64,000 nucleotides of DNA from Voacanga thouarsii (GCA_026120185.1 JANUWF010001109.1:2720001-2784000); one strand, 5' to 3'; counted from the first letter of the stretch, positions 1 to 13,303 are shown. Numbers and translations: made by a program. The notes: generated by a model not told the origin, from the letters alone.

Positions 1-604
1 AATCCTTTATTGATCCTTTTAACCATTTTCGTTTACCTCACAATGTACCCAATATCCATCTCATAGGCGGCCCTCGATCTAGCTCCAGAGATTGGAATCA
101 AAGTACAATGCTCAGCAAACAAAGTACCTTGGAGATCTCAAGTCTAAGGATACTTGCACGTTTGCTATATTAAGATTATATCACTGACACTAAATAGTTA
201 TCTATGTGATTATCTCATAGCTAGGTCATTCAATGAAATTGTTCTATTAACAAGCATTCATGTGTTAACTTTGAGTATCTCAATACTCACGGATATGAGA
301 ACCACCGCCTGATCAAATCAGGAAGTCTAACACATGCTAGTTTTAAAGCATTAATGATGTCTTGTCTCATTAATACTACAACTAGGGACTATTTAAGTAC
401 TAACACTATACAGTATAGTAGGAATCTCATATCATGATCTCTATCATAATTTCCTTAATACAGTGTTGTACTAGGAACTTTATCTAACAGTTATTTTACA
501 CAAAAGTAAACAAAAGAAACTGTAAGATAAATAATGCCTTTTATTAAAATAAAATGTGCCATATACAATGTATAAGTGATTGCCTTTAGAGCATAACACT
601 AACA
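1..604 (-). mobile_element. Truncated Copia-type LTR
   Basis: Read on the minus strand, the segment starts TGTTAGTGTTATGCTCTAAAG at 604 and runs off the left window edge. It has the layout of a Copia LTR head: a TG terminus, a short tract, then an ATTTTATTTTAATAAAAGGC-like polyadenylation-type stretch about 50 bases in. The Copia LTRs at 37439 and 44809 share this layout (TGTTGGGATGT..., then AATGTTTTAATAAAAG), but the sequence is from a different family. No coding sequence of this element and no second LTR lie in the window, so solo LTR or element end cannot be decided. Confidence 0.5.
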
Positions 605-2655
605 TGAGGTTGCAATTATACGTAAAAAATTATGCATAGACAGCCTCATAGATCTTTGCAGATCTTAAGTGTCCTTTGCAACTACTTAAAATGTCGCGTG
701 CCCACTCCTAATATCTCTCCTTAAAGCGAAACAGACCCAAGAAGTTGAGTGGTGATGTCCATTGAGTCTCCTTTTGAATAATCTGATATCCAAGTGAAGG
801 TAACACACTGGGATGAGCTTAAAAAAAAAAGCTAGTGTAAAAAAAATTATGAAAAAAAAAATTGGAGTTTATGGGAAAAACCAACTAAAAAAAAAGAAAA
901 AAACAAAGAAATAACAAAAAGGGCATGAACGAAGTCAGTTTCATAAAACCGGCTATCAAATCCAAATTCATGGTGATTGGAAAGTCAGACCTTAAAAAAA
1001 AAAGTTTCAAAAACAAGGGAAAAAAATCAAGAATGGTGACTATCTCGATTGGAGTAGGTATAATGGAAATTGATTTGGTGCTTCGGTCAACAAGAGAAGG
1101 TATTTAAAAAAAAAAAAAAAGCTTGCAAAAAGGAAACAACTTCAATTTTGAGTGGCAATGGTATGCACGAATAACAAGAGCATGCTGCCATGACTTGTTG
1201 GAAGAAATAAAATAAAAAAAACCATGGACAAGATCATGTATAAGCGTGGGGCCTGCTTCAACAAAAAGACATGATTCAGCTTTGCAGTGTGCAGATGGGC
1301 AGGCATATCACCTAACAATGGAGTGATCCAGGTTCATGCGGAATGCACCGATTTTCAGTAATTAAAATAAGAAAAAAAAAAGCATTCTTACCGAATTTCT
1401 TCGAGTGAATCCACTGAATGTCTGAAGCTATAAGAATCTTCAAGTTGAAATTGGTGAAGACGTTTGAATTTGTGGGGAAAAATTGTGAAGATACAAGTCT
1501 TTTTATAGGCATTATGAAATGCCTCTTCCAAATCCTATAAGAATTCTAATTCTTGAAGACTTTAATTTGGATTTGAATTTAAATTTAGGAAATCTGATTG
1601 GTCCCTTCTTGAAATATGATTCCTCCTCAAATTTGAATTTCAAGTCTTGAATAATTCCTTATAAACATAGAAAAAGAATTCTATTTTATCAAGGATTTGA
1701 AAAAGGCTTGTATATTAATTTCTAATTAAATTGATAAATTAATATTGTAAATACTTCAAGCCTTGTTTCTAAATTCTTGTGACAAAATATTTTTCTTCAA
1801 GTCTTGAAGTAGGGACATTTTGTAGATAAAGAATTCTTGGAGAAAGTATATTGTATTTAATCAAGATTAAAAGAAAATTGCATATTTTAGTCTTGATTAA
1901 TTAAAATTAATTCGTGAATAAATATAATTATTCTTGAATTAATATAGTTGGGCCATCATTAAAAGTCCATTAAATTCAATGGATTATAAAATTGAACTAT
2001 TAAAATTGGGCTATTGTTAAAGCTCCATTTCACATTAAATCTAACATATTATGGGTTAAATAGAATTGGGCTAGATCCAAAAGTTGGACTTTTTTAAAAA
2101 TCTCCTAACCCAAATATAATGTGGACTAAATAAAATTGGGTCAAAACATAAATTGAGCCAAAGTCATCTTAAGTCTAAGTCCATTGGGGTTTATTAAGAG
2201 GTTTCTTCAAAATCCCACATCAACTATTTATGCTAAAGTCAAGGAATTTTTAGCCTATAAATAGGGTATTCCCTCAATGGTTCAAGACTCCCCGAATCCT
2301 CAAGCTTCAATAAACAAGAGGCATCTCAAGTTTCAACAAGTTTAAGCATTCAAGCTTCATCAAATTCAAGGTTTAGAATCGTCATCAAATCAAAGTTCAG
2401 AATCTTCATTAAATTTCAAAGCGTTCATCTTGCTCTGCATCAAACAAGTCTTGAAGGCTTGGCAATCAAGTGTTCGTCATCAAATTTCATTCGATCTGAG
2501 ATCAAGCTCTTTAGCCCTCGAATCAACATTTTAAAAAAAAGAAGAATCAGAAGACTTATCCTGCAATTTAGGACTTTTTCGGAGATTTGTAACCACTTTT
2601 CATAGTTACTAAATATTTTGTAAATTTTGATATTTTTCTTGTTTGATTTGCAGAC
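605..2655. other. No gene seen; A-rich then LTR-like sequence
   Basis: The first part (about 820-1260) is dominated by A-tracts and holds no coding signal. From about 1530 the text is AT-rich. A plant-type TATA box (TATAAATA at 2256-2263) is followed by a stretch rich in repeated CAAGCTTCA/TCATCAAAT words up to 2550. This pattern resembles the U3-TATA-R part of an LTR on the plus strand, but I found no matching second copy or TG/CA ends. Confidence 0.3.
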
Positions 2656-3780
2656 TTGAAATTTGTCATCTCCAATATTATGAGAACTCTCACTGATGTT
2701 AGATGTGTTTCTAATTTGAAAAAGAATCTCATCTCTTTAGGCACCCTTGAGGCTCTTTTGTGTAAATATGCAGCTGAATGTGGAGTTATGAAAGTTTGTA
2801 AATGTGCTCTTGTTGTTATGAAAGGTTGTAGGTCTGGTAGTTTGTATATTTTGCAAGGAACTACTGTTACAAGTTCTATTGCAGTTTTTACATTAGCTTT
2901 ATCTGATTCTGATATCACCAAATTATGGCATATGCATTTGTGGCACATAAGTGAGAAAGGTCTGCGTATGTTAAGCAAGAGAGGCCTTCTAGATAGACAA
3001 AATACTGGTACATTAGATTTCTGTGCACACTATATTTTTGAGAAGCAGAAAAGGGTCAGCTTCAACTCACTAATAATTCACCAAACTAAAGACACTTTAG
3101 ATTATATTCATTCAGATCTTTGGGGTCCATCTCGTGTCCCATTTAAAGGTGGTGCTAGGTATTTGTTGACTTTTATTGATGATTATTCAAGGAAAGTTTA
3201 GGTTTGTTTTCTGAAAAATAAGATCAATGTTTACCTAACTTTCAAATGGTGGAAAGTTTTGATTGAAAAATAGACAGGTAAACAAATAAAGCGGCTAAGG
3301 ACAGATAGTGTCATGGAATTCTGTGAAAAAGAATTTGATGAATTTTGTAAAGATGAAGGAATTGTTCGGCATCGTATATTAAGAATGACGCCTCAACAAA
3401 ATGGTGTTACAGAACGTATAAATAGAACTCTTTTGGAAAGAGCACGTTGTATGATTTCAAATACAAAGTTGACAAAGGATTTCTAGGCAAAGGCAGTTTC
3501 TACAGCATGTTACATTGTCAACCGTGCTCTTTCTGCAGCTCTTGATTTTAAAACTCCTAAGGAAGTTTGGTTAGGTACGTCTGCTAATTACTCTGATTTG
3601 AAATTTTTTAGGTGTCCGGCATACATGTATGTAAATGATGAAAAATTGGAGCCTAGAGCTAAGAAATGTATTTTCCTTGAGTATACTTCTGGCGTGAAAT
3701 GATACAGATTGTGGTGTCCAAATTCCAAATCACCAAAATTTGTAATTAGCAGAAATGTTATATCTGATGAATTGTCTATG
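2656..3780 (+). pseudogene. Copia pol remnant: pre-integrase and integrase
   Basis: Decayed polyprotein of a Ty1/Copia retrotransposon. The first 181 codons read openly and begin inside the protease-to-integrase linker (VSNLKKNLISLG), then the GAG-pre-integrase motif around LWHMHLWHISEKGLRMLSKR, with the HxxC part followed by a degraded cysteine pair. The start of the integrase core follows (DYIHSDLWGPSR, first catalytic Asp). After a TAG at 3199-3201 the same frame continues through TPQQNGVTERINRTLLERAR (catalytic Glu region) and the conserved SALDFKTPKEVWLG block, broken by several stops. Reverse transcriptase and RNase H are missing, so the element was truncated before the LTR at 4198. It cannot encode an active protein. 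Confidence 0.85.
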
Positions 3781-4197
3781 TTAAATTCCAAAAGGGAATC
3801 TCGAGTTCTTCTCGTGCAGATAAAGATGGTACGCAAGAGTAGATGGAACTTGAAATTAGCAATTTTGGTCCTTCTAAATTGACTTCTTCTCTTCAGCAAG
3901 TACAGTATCGGTACCTACTACCTCTGATCAAGTTGTGGTTTTTGAAGAAGCTCAAGAAGAAGACGAATATTCCATAGCCAAGAATAGACCAAGAAGAGAG
4001 ATTCGACCACATATGCAAATTTAGTGGTATATGCATTGTCAGTTTTAGAAGAAACAGTTGGATTTCATAAGCCGTTCAAGGAGTATCTGAACTTGATTGG
4101 TGTTCACTGTTCATGATTTGTGGTCTTTAAACTTTTGTGGAGAATATGGAGCAAAACTACTATGTTTAAGTTTAGGATGCAAGTCAAGGTGGAGATT

Positions 4198-4579
4198 TGT
4201 TGGGATGCCTTGCATCCATTTGAGTTTGTCCCACATCAAAACCTCCAAACATCATCCACCATCATTTAAGCTTCGTTAAGTTCTGAAGTCCCACATTGGA
4301 AGTTTGAGAATCATCCACCACCTCTTATACCTATTTCTAAAGGCTTGGTTTGGTTCTTTGAACACAACAACACCAACACAAGAGTTTGAATAGCCATTGA
4401 AGCATTTGTTATTTGTAATACTCTTGTTCTATATTAGTGGTATTTAGTGGCTTAGGAACACTTTTCTAAAGCCTTGTAAATTATCTTTTTCATAGTGCAG
4501 TTTTGTTCTACCTCCATCCGTGAACGTAGGTCATTTGACCAAACCACTTTTGGTTTGTTCCTGGGGCCTATCCCTAACA
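4198..4579 (+). mobile_element. Probable 3' LTR of the 2.7 kb Copia remnant
   Basis: A 382-base segment with TGTTGGGATG at the start and CCTAACA at the end, preceded by a purine-rich AAGTCAAGGTGGAGATT tract. This is the polypurine tract plus LTR start seen in many plant Copia elements; compare CAAGTGGGAGAT-TGTTGGG at 44798-44815. It lies downstream of a Copia pol remnant in the same orientation. No 5' LTR copy is present upstream, so the boundary rests on the terminal motifs only. Confidence 0.5.
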
Positions 4580-4745
4580 GTATGGGTATATATGTAATTT
4601 ATATGTACTTGTAAACTCCTTCTCATCAAACACTCTTCCTCATCCATCCCTTCACAGTTTATTGCCCCAACTCCTATATTCCCTACTCCCTCTTTCTAGG
4701 CTTCCACTAAAGAAAACTGGGGCTATTAATGTATAAAACTTTTAA

Positions 4746-4748
<3 letters not shown>

Positions 4749-4807
<59 letters not shown>
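4749..4807. repeat. (CT)n microsatellite
   Basis: About 29 uninterrupted CT dinucleotides ending in CTCACTCACA. Simple sequence repeat. Confidence 0.95.
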
Positions 4808-4811
<4 letters not shown>

Positions 4812-6492
4812 ACATAAATGATTCATGGACTATCATGCTCATACTTTAGTTAGAATTGAACTTGCAATTTTTATATTAATATTACTACTTATTTTTTCCG
4901 AAACTTTTCCTTCATCTAGAAATGCTTTGTATGATATACCTTATAAATAGTTGAATTGAAAATTCTTGATTTGTTTAAACATATCATTCCTTTGGGTGGT
5001 GGAATAGGACCTTATACTTCTGGCATTTCCTGCAACCATTCCTAAAATACCAAATTACATTAGTCTTTCCTTTTTGGAATGTAAAAGAATGTATTGAAAA
5101 CTTGTTAATAGATTATTAAAGGATGGAACGCAAAAGGCTAGAGAAATGTTGCAATAACAAAATGTAGTGCTAACGATTGAGAAAAAAAATGCATAGGGAA
5201 AGGAAATAATTGCAGGGAGATGCTCTCATGGAGGTTGTTTCTTTGTTAATGACTATTGCATTGAGATTCTAGGAGATCTAGTTGCTTTACTATGTGAATT
5301 TTGTATAAGACTAGATAGAGAAATTTTGCTCTACTAATTTTTAAGAAATATCAATTTTTTATTTAAAAACTTTAGAGAAGTCAGAAATTTGAGTGTGATA
5401 TAAATAGAATAATATAAATTTCCAGAATTTTGCAAATTCTATCTATTTAAGCCTTTTATACAATTACCTTTATTGTTTATGCATGAGTTGCTATAGGAAT
5501 TTTTTTTATTCTTATAATTAAGTACAAAAAACATTTTAAATTAAAAATTGTTGATGACTTGAGGCTAAAATTGAATAAGTAGACACTACCAAACTGCATG
5601 GTTGGAAAAGTGATGGAAAAAAGAAACAAAATCAAGCACAATATTTTCATAAATGAGAACTAATTAAGTTGAAGACATATGTGATATAGAAAAACATATA
5701 ATTCTAATTTTCAGTAATAATCCACACAATAACTTGTCTTTCATTTTCACATTCTTTAACTTGTTTCCTAATTTTGGTTCATTCAATGAGCCTTGATAAA
5801 AAAATGGATGTATGATAAATTCTTACTTAGTTTTAAAAAAAAAGTTATAAGTGAGTTTCTTCGTGGCATTGATAAATTTGTTGAATTTATGTTTTAACAG
5901 TTTTAGTACCAAGATGAATTGAAAAAGGAAATGACATTATTTGTTGGTCAAATGCCTGAGGGGATCCATTTTCACTAGTTAACAAGGCTAATATTCAGTT
6001 GAAGATTGTGAGGCCATCTAAGAAGGGCAAAGCAATCTATGGCACTGGATTCCTTAACTCAAGTTGCCTAGAGAAATCCACTAAGTATAAATTATTTTTC
6101 ACCTTATTCATCAATACATTCAAAATACTTGAATTTTAATAAAGTATCGACGAGTCGGTACAAAAGATTATTGAATCATATATGCAAGAGTTCTGAAAGC
6201 CAAATCAACATTTGCATTTAACTATTAATTTTCTAACACAATAAGTAAAACAACTTAAGGGATATTGGATCCATCCTAAGATGATGCTTGACTCTATTTT
6301 ATTAATACATAGTTATGAATTAAAACCTTATTATTGCCATCATCATCATCATCATCATCATCGATTTTGCTTGACTTCGACCTTATGTTTTTTGTTGTAC
6401 TCCTACCAATAATATTGTATGTTTCGATTTACTATATATTTATTATGTACAGATTATGAATTATCAATTAAATTATGGGGTGATAATATACC
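4808..6492. other. AT-rich intergenic DNA; no gene seen
   Basis: No open frame above 60 codons with recognisable content and no terminal repeats that I could pair. A (CAT)8-type microsatellite lies at 6338-6362. The 3' end borders the TG...CA unit at 6498 and carries its target duplication AACTA at 6493-6497. Confidence 0.5.
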
Positions 6493-6497
6493 AACTA

Positions 6498-9400
6498 TGT
6501 AACACCCTACTACCTAAGCCCAACAGAGGGGATGTCGCCCCGTCCAAATGACAAGGGGTCTTTATAACTAGGACACACAATCAAAATAATGGAATAAAAA
6601 TAATAATTTAAACTTAAATCTTATTACATCCCAAGAATTCAAAAACAAATCCAGAATAAAATTATTTACTCTCAACTCCCAAAGCATTACACAAAAATAA
6701 ATAATAACATTTCTTCTAAGGCAGGCAATAACTAGCTACTCATCCCCACAGAAGGTCGACCTGAAATCATGGTAAAATGGGTGATGAAACAAAAATCTTA
6801 GTAAGTTCGTGTGCGCTTTGAGTTTCCAGTGAAAACAGTTTGTGAATGCAAAGTATGAAATCTTCATAAGAGAAATACTGGCAAGTAATAAACAATAGTC
6901 AAAATCAAGAGTAGTGTTTTGGCTTTTCCAACCATACAGATACAATAAAATCAATAACTCAAAAGTGGTCATGGGTTGCCACACGTTGGGCCCCATAACC
7001 AGTCAGAATACCACACTTTGTGCAGACTGACAAAAGGTATGTGATCGGCCTATCAGGCAAGATACTCTTCCTTCTCTATACCCAAACAACAATCGGTTGT
7101 CCATTCCGACAACACACAGTTACTTGACTGAAAAACTGCTAGTTCGGACCAGCACGACCTACTGGACTGTCATCCTATCCGGGAAGGACTTACCCCTCAG
7201 AGGTGGCCACCTACTGAGAGACTCACCCTAACCCTTCAAAGATTAGTCCTAGCAGTCCACCCTTATTGAGTACTCAACGTAACTTACCCCACTCGGGAAA
7301 AAAGGAACAAAACATAGTTCCACTTGAAAATGGCAATTAAGGGTTTCCAAAGTCTTTGTCAAAATCAGTTTTAGAAAGAGTTTTGAGTTTGAGTAAATCT
7401 GCTTATTGATTTTTAAATAATGTGTTTAACGGAAATAAGACAGGAGACAATCCTCAATTGCCTTTACAGAAATGAGTGTCCATGCACTCTACATTTGACT
7501 TGCCATAATAAACATTTTGCATCAAATAGGTTTTATGCAGGAGCTTACCTGATCCTTAACTTGAGATAAAATAAAGGCCTTCAACAGCTGACCTAACCCT
7601 GCCTGGGGTAAATATAAACCATAATCAAACTCAAGCCAAAATCCACTTTGACAAATAAAACTAGCTCAACTCACTATAACCATGATCCTAGTGTCCCAAG
7701 CTTTAAGGCCAGATAATAAATAAAAAAGGTTTATAAGCTAAGTTTAATTTGATATTAAAGTGATTAGGGTTTTGGGAAATAGGTGCTATTAAGTTGAAGA
7801 TTTAAATCTTGCTAAAAATAAATTAGAGTTTATTTGATGAAGAATCCTAGGTGGTATTAGGTAAAATAATGATTTATTAATAATTAATTGTTTGAAAATA
7901 ATTGATAACTAAAATTAGTTGAAAATAAATTTTAATGGGTCTTGATTGGAAGATAATAAATAAATTTTAACAGGTTTTGATTAAAAGATAATAATTAAAA
8001 GATAAGAAATTTTAATGGTATTTATGAATATAAGACTTACAAAATTAATATTTTACTTATTATGATTATTTATATATAAGGCTTTATTTGATATTATTAT
8101 TATATATAATATCTATATATTTTATTTCTTGAAATAAAAGCTATTATTTATTTGACTAAAATATCCTTATTATATATAATAATCCAAGTCTACCTTCCTA
8201 GAGTTTTTGAATTTACTAGCAAAAAAATTATAATATTAAATATTTTATTGATGAAATAAAATTAGCTTAGGGACAACTAGATCATGATCATATTTCTATT
8301 GCTAACCACAATCATAAACAAATACTCCACTTCAATTCATCAAATCATTCAAATCATGAATAAAGGCATAAATCAAAATTTACCAAGACATGATCCAACA
8401 TCTACTAGCATAAACATAATCATGACTTTAACAATCATACAAGAATATAAATCCCACTCACCATTGGTGACATAATCTCTAACATGTTGGATCACAGAAC
8501 CCATTCACGACATGGAGACATGCATTAAACCCTAAAAACACCATACAATCAACCAAGACAATCAACTCATGCATCAATCATATCTCCATTATATACACAC
8601 ATGTATTCATACTTCAATCTTAACTCATCACAACAATACATGCTCAACCCTCAAACATAATCCATCTCCTTTCAATATCACCCTAGAGACATGAATCTAG
8701 AATTTAAAAAGAGAGTTGAAGGGGCTTACTTGATTGATGAGAACCTTGGAAGAGTTTCGAATGGATCTCAACTCCTAGGAGACTAGATTCGTCCAAGAGA
8801 GATGAAGAAAGCATGGTCATTGTTGAAGAAATCATTCAGTCAAGAGATAGAGAGAGAGAGAGAGAGAGAAAAGAGAAGAAGAGAGTCCATTAGCATGCTT
8901 ATACACATATATATTCATTAGAGATTGAGGATTAGTGGAGATGAAGTTGATTGAACAAGCTTACCTTGAAGGTGTTCTTGAGCCTTCACAAAAATACTGA
9001 TTTTTTATCCAAGAGAGAGAGTTGAATTTTGGAGTTTGATGTTAAAAATGGTATTGATGGATTCATGGCAATGAGTAGATGAAATTTGGAATTTTTTTTA
9101 AGAAGATTGAAGTGGTTTGGAGTAGTATTAGGCGTATGGAACTAATAGGTGTTCTTGGTATTCTATGTGTGCTTGAAGGTTGAAGAGAATGGAGATATTT
9201 TGATTGAGACTGCCGAAATTCTGTGGGATTGTAGTGGCCGAATTGTTTGAGTGGTTTTGGTAGATGATTTTTATGGTTTGAAAGGAAAAGGAAAGGCTGG
9301 TTGTTGAAATCCCAAAAGAATATTTTTGGGAATCAAATTTGGAAACAAAATATGGCAAAAAGATCTTTGATCAATGGAGAGCTTTTTGGAAGCTGTAATG

Positions 9401-10832
9401 GCCGACTGTTGCTCAGTGTTTTTGCTAGATGAAAGTTGGTTGAAGAAGCTTAATGGTGGCCAAAAAGAGGGGGTACAATGGTGAAGGAAGGTTTGGTTGT
9501 TTAAGGAATATTTTATGGAAGTTTACTAAATTAGAATTGCTGGAATTTTGGTCTTCAATCAAGGCTTGATTGGAGTAATTGTTGGAGATATTTTAGGGCC
9601 AGCCATGACTGGTTTTTTTAGCAGGAGGTTAGGGAAGACAATGGAGTTTAGTTCATGGCTGTTCAAGAGAGATTTGAACAGAAAGATGAGGGAGTTTCAG
9701 TCAAGGCTGGAAAAGGAAACAAAGCTGAAAAATTATGTACAGAATTTCACAAGCTGCTGGAATTTTCTAGGCAGCTTTTGCTGCCATTTTCCAGTCAGTT
9801 TGCAGATGATTTGAAGGGGCATTCATAGGTCTTTCAAGGTTGGTTTCCAGCCTTCTTTATGGAGGAAAAATGTGGCTAAGGTGTTGGGAGAAAACTAGAA
9901 GAAAATAGCTTGGTTTAAGCTCACCTATACTGCGATTTTGCCCAGAAAATTTTTTGATTTTACACAGCATTTGTGCAGTCCGAATTTAGCCAGAAAATTT
10001 CAAATTTCAAGCTGGTCAAGAGGGCCATTTTCTGGCAGTATTTGGGAGGGAATGATGGCTGAAAATTTCGACACCTTGAATGCATAAGAAGTTGGAAAAT
10101 TTTCAAATTACTTCATGAAAGAAAATGAACATAGCTAGAGTGGAGTTTTGAAGATTCACTATGGAGATTAATTCTCTTGGGAACCTTCCCCAACTCCTAC
10201 ACAATTTCGGTCCATAAGATGTCTTACACTTAGACATTTTAAACCTTCAAAGCCACAGCACTTTGTTGGAATTTTTTTTTTTTCTAGAATGAAATTAGCT
10301 TGAATAAATTGAACAACTTAAGAAATTGAGAAGTAAAGAAAACTAAGGATCAAGAGGGGTATGAATTCCCTTAGAAATTTTTGTAAGGTACAAGAGTTGG
10401 ATTAAGGTACTCATATCATGTCTCCCCTACGACATCACCTTTACCCTTCTCTAGAGCACTCAAGGTCGAAAATACAACCTTCCCAAACAAAAGTAAAATT
10501 TAATCATGCTAAAACTCCAATGGTGGAATTTGAACCTAAGACCTTAAGAATTAATTCCAAAGCTCTAACCACTAAACCACAACAACTCTTGTTCTTAATT
10601 TCTCTCTAAAATAGTTTTCCTATTTAATCCTCAAGCTATCTCCCTATTTTCACCTCAAGCAAAAATTACCATTTTGCCCTTCTTACTCAATAAACATAAT
10701 TAAGCTCTCGAGACTATAAAACACCAATCAAAAGCACATAAAATCATATAAAAATATATTTAAATATGAAATAAAATATTATATGTATCCCAACCCCCTT
10801 ACTCTAAGGTTGATTTCAACTGGGGTTTCACA
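6498..10832. mobile_element. Non-coding 4.3 kb TG...CA unit, probable solo LTR
   Basis: The unit begins TGTAACACCC and ends GGGGTTTCACA, so its tips form an imperfect inverted repeat with TG/CA ends. It is flanked by perfect 5-base duplications AACTA at 6493-6497 and 10833-10837, the size made by LTR-retroelement integrases. There is no gag, pol or transposase reading, and the left-end sequence does not recur inside, so a two-LTR structure is not visible. A very long solo LTR, as known for some Ty3/Gypsy lineages, fits best; a large non-autonomous element is the alternative. Inside are a (GA)n tract near 8847-8869 and a tRNA-like segment at 10525-10579. Orientation is undecided. Confidence 0.6.
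10525..10579 (-). other. tRNA-like segment with pol III A and B boxes
   Basis: On the minus strand TGGTTTAGTGG (10579-10569) matches the A-box consensus TRGYNNARNNG. GGTTCAAATTCC (10536-10525) is close to the B box GGTTCRANNCC. The 32-base spacing between the boxes is that of a tRNA. The segment does not fold into a full tRNA with a usable acceptor stem that I can see, so it is a tRNA-derived (SINE-like) relic or a chance match rather than a tRNA gene. Confidence 0.45.
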
Positions 10833-10837
10833 AACTA

Positions 10838-11601
10838 AATTTTGAGGTTGATATCGACAACATCACCAATTAAATATTTAGGTAGTACATTGATAATCTA
10901 AAAAATTAGTGTCAAATTATCAACTAATGTATCAACAAAATCTAGAGTTGGAAATTATATAACAACGATTGAATTTTAGTTGGCATTTTAACAATTAAAA
11001 TTTCAAACTAAAATTCTTAAACAAATTTAAATTGGTAATTACTATATATATTTTTTGTTTAAGAATTGCCAACAAACAAATTAGATGGTAGTAAAAATTT
11101 AGTTGGTAATTATCAACTGTAAGCTAAAAGATAAAACCGTTGGTAATATAAACTCAATTGGTTATACCAATAAAAAATTTATACTTGGAAATTATTAAAT
11201 AAAATAATTAGTATTACAACATTTGGTTGGTAATGACCAACTGAAATTATCCCTTCCTCAAGAATGAATTATCAACCAAATATTTCAATTTTCCAACTAA
11301 CATATCTGTTGTGATGTACTAATGGAACTTTTGGTTGGTAATTACTAACTGAAACTGTGAAACATAATACCATGTTTGATAATGAATTGCTAATTGAATA
11401 TTTTAATCTGTTAACCACATTTTAATTGGTGACTATTAACCTCTTAGAAAAAAAAAATTGCTAACAATTTTCAATTAGGGTATTATCAAAAAATCAAAAT
11501 CAATTGGTAATGATTGGTAATTGAAAATATGAATTACAAACTATTTTTAATTAATTCCCAACAAACTTGGACCGTTTACGGTACCTTATTTTTTAATAGT
11601 G
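10838..11601. mobile_element. CACTA-type terminus with subterminal repeats
   Basis: The right tip reads, on the minus strand inward, CACTATTAAAAAATAAGGTA (ending at 11601), an En/Spm-type terminus. Inside it, variants of TTGGTAATTACCAACTGAAA recur in both orientations about every 80-120 bases (for example near 11040, 11100, 11225, 11340, 11500). This is the usual subterminal binding-site layout of CACTA elements. I could not find the matching left tip in the window, so the element is truncated or was disrupted by the unit at 6498-10832. Confidence 0.45.
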
Positions 11602-13298
11602 TAAGTGCACAATAAGAGAGCATATGAGAATAGAAGATTAGGGCATATGGAGATCTTTTCTATTTCTCTTCTCAAATCCATCTTTTCAATTTTTTATTTA
11701 CAAAATTGAAAATAATCAAAGATTGAACAAATGGGTTTTGGGCTGATTTTGAATTTTGAAGAGTTCAACATGGGTTTTCAAAGTTTAGCCGAATGAAACT
11801 TTTATTTTTCTTAAAGGGAAAAAAAAAAGTGAAGTGACTTCATTAGAGTCTTTATTTTTAAATTATTCAATTTATCCTTTCTTTTCTCTCTTCATAAAAT
11901 ATTTTATTTTCTTTTTAGATTTAGTATAAAAAAAGACCTATTGTTTGGGATATTTGTCGATTGCCATTTCTATTTGATATATCAATTAAGTGTCACATTT
12001 TGTCCCACAGCTAAATAATATGGTCAGAATGATTGAAATATCTAATCTACCCCTAAAATTAATCTAAGCTCTATCTACCCTTGAGTTGCTACCTCCATGC
12101 ACCAAGCCATGTGGCAACCATTTTTCTTCTTTTTTAGCCCATTTTTTCCTCTTCCCCTTTTCTTTTCACCTCATTGCCAAAGCTTAACCTAGTTTGTCAT
12201 CAATGTTGTCGCCATTCACCCTCACTGCCTCCCTTATTCTTTCTTTCTCTCTTCCCCACCACCTCTATCTTTGGCTTTGTATCCCTTTTCTTCTTCTTAT
12301 GGGTCTTTACAATTAGTTTTTGCATTAGCCATTGCATGAAGTAGACTAATTGGAAGGGTGGAATGAAAGGCGTAGTTGCTATTCTCATCATGGACAATCA
12401 ATAGAATGTAGGATTGTCCAGGATAGGATTCGAATTAGTAGTGATAAGTTCGTTCAATTTGGTCCATGAGAGGCGAAAGTGCTGTTGAATTAGTGGTGGT
12501 GGGAGTAGACAAGAGGGATGATAAAATAAGATTACGAAGCCAGACAATGACTGGTGTGAGTAAGTGTAATAGTAAATATAGAGAGGCAGAGAGTGCAGAA
12601 TATGGTGGAAGTTGTTATAGTAGCCATTATTACCAAAACTAGACTGTAGAGAGTAGGGAGATTAGGACTAGTACAAGAATGGAGATTTTTTAGAATAGGA
12701 AGAATGCTGAAATTTCTTTTTTTCGGAGGGGGTGGGGTGAGGACATGATAAAGAGGTTGCAATGGTAGTCAATAGATTGTGAAGGCCATAATTGGTTAAT
12801 TGTGAAGGAATAAGAATTTCTTTGTTTTTCTTCCATGATTGTTACAGTTGAGATTATGAAGGGTAAATAAAAAGGAAACACTTTAAATTCCTAATAAAGA
12901 TAAAATTCTAATGTTTGACAAGTGAACCTTTATGTTTTTCTTTGGCCACCAAGTAAAATGTGGCTCTTAATGACATACTAAATAGAAATAGCCATGACCA
13001 CAGTTCGACTTTTCTACAGTTCAAATGGGAACCGGGACCATCGACCACAATTGTGAATTAAAAATATGGTCTATAGTCTGGTTAGGATTGGTGATTTCCC
13101 CCAATTGACAAACATCAAAATTTTAAAAATAAAAATAATAAAAAGGCCCAAGCTATGGCCTATTTGATGATAAGCCATTTACATGTGGTTGTTGTATGTG
13201 TAACAACCAAAATGGCCCTTTTGCAACAACAACCAATTCTTTTGGCCGTTGTGTTTTTCTTTTTTCTTTTTTTCCCTTCTTCCTCCCTCTACAAATAC
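11602..13298. other. AT-rich DNA; no gene supported
   Basis: Short open frames on the minus strand (around 12200-12880) are low-complexity and show no domain, so I do not call them. The last 150 bases contain TTGTT/AACAACC repeats. The segment ends at the target duplication TTATC (13299-13303) of the next Copia element. Confidence 0.5.
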
Positions 13299-13303
13299 TT
13301 ATC

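Noticed and set aside
925..1107. 60-codon plus-strand frame
   Set aside because: Lysine/A-tract driven frame in an A-rich stretch with no motif.
2568..2978. 136-codon open frame on the minus strand
   Set aside because: It lies opposite the Copia pol reading 2656-3201, which has clear integrase motifs; the minus frame has none.
12532..12881. Short secreted-protein-like minus-strand frames
   Set aside because: Hydrophobic starts arise from T-rich complement; two frames overlap, no cleavage context, no splice support.
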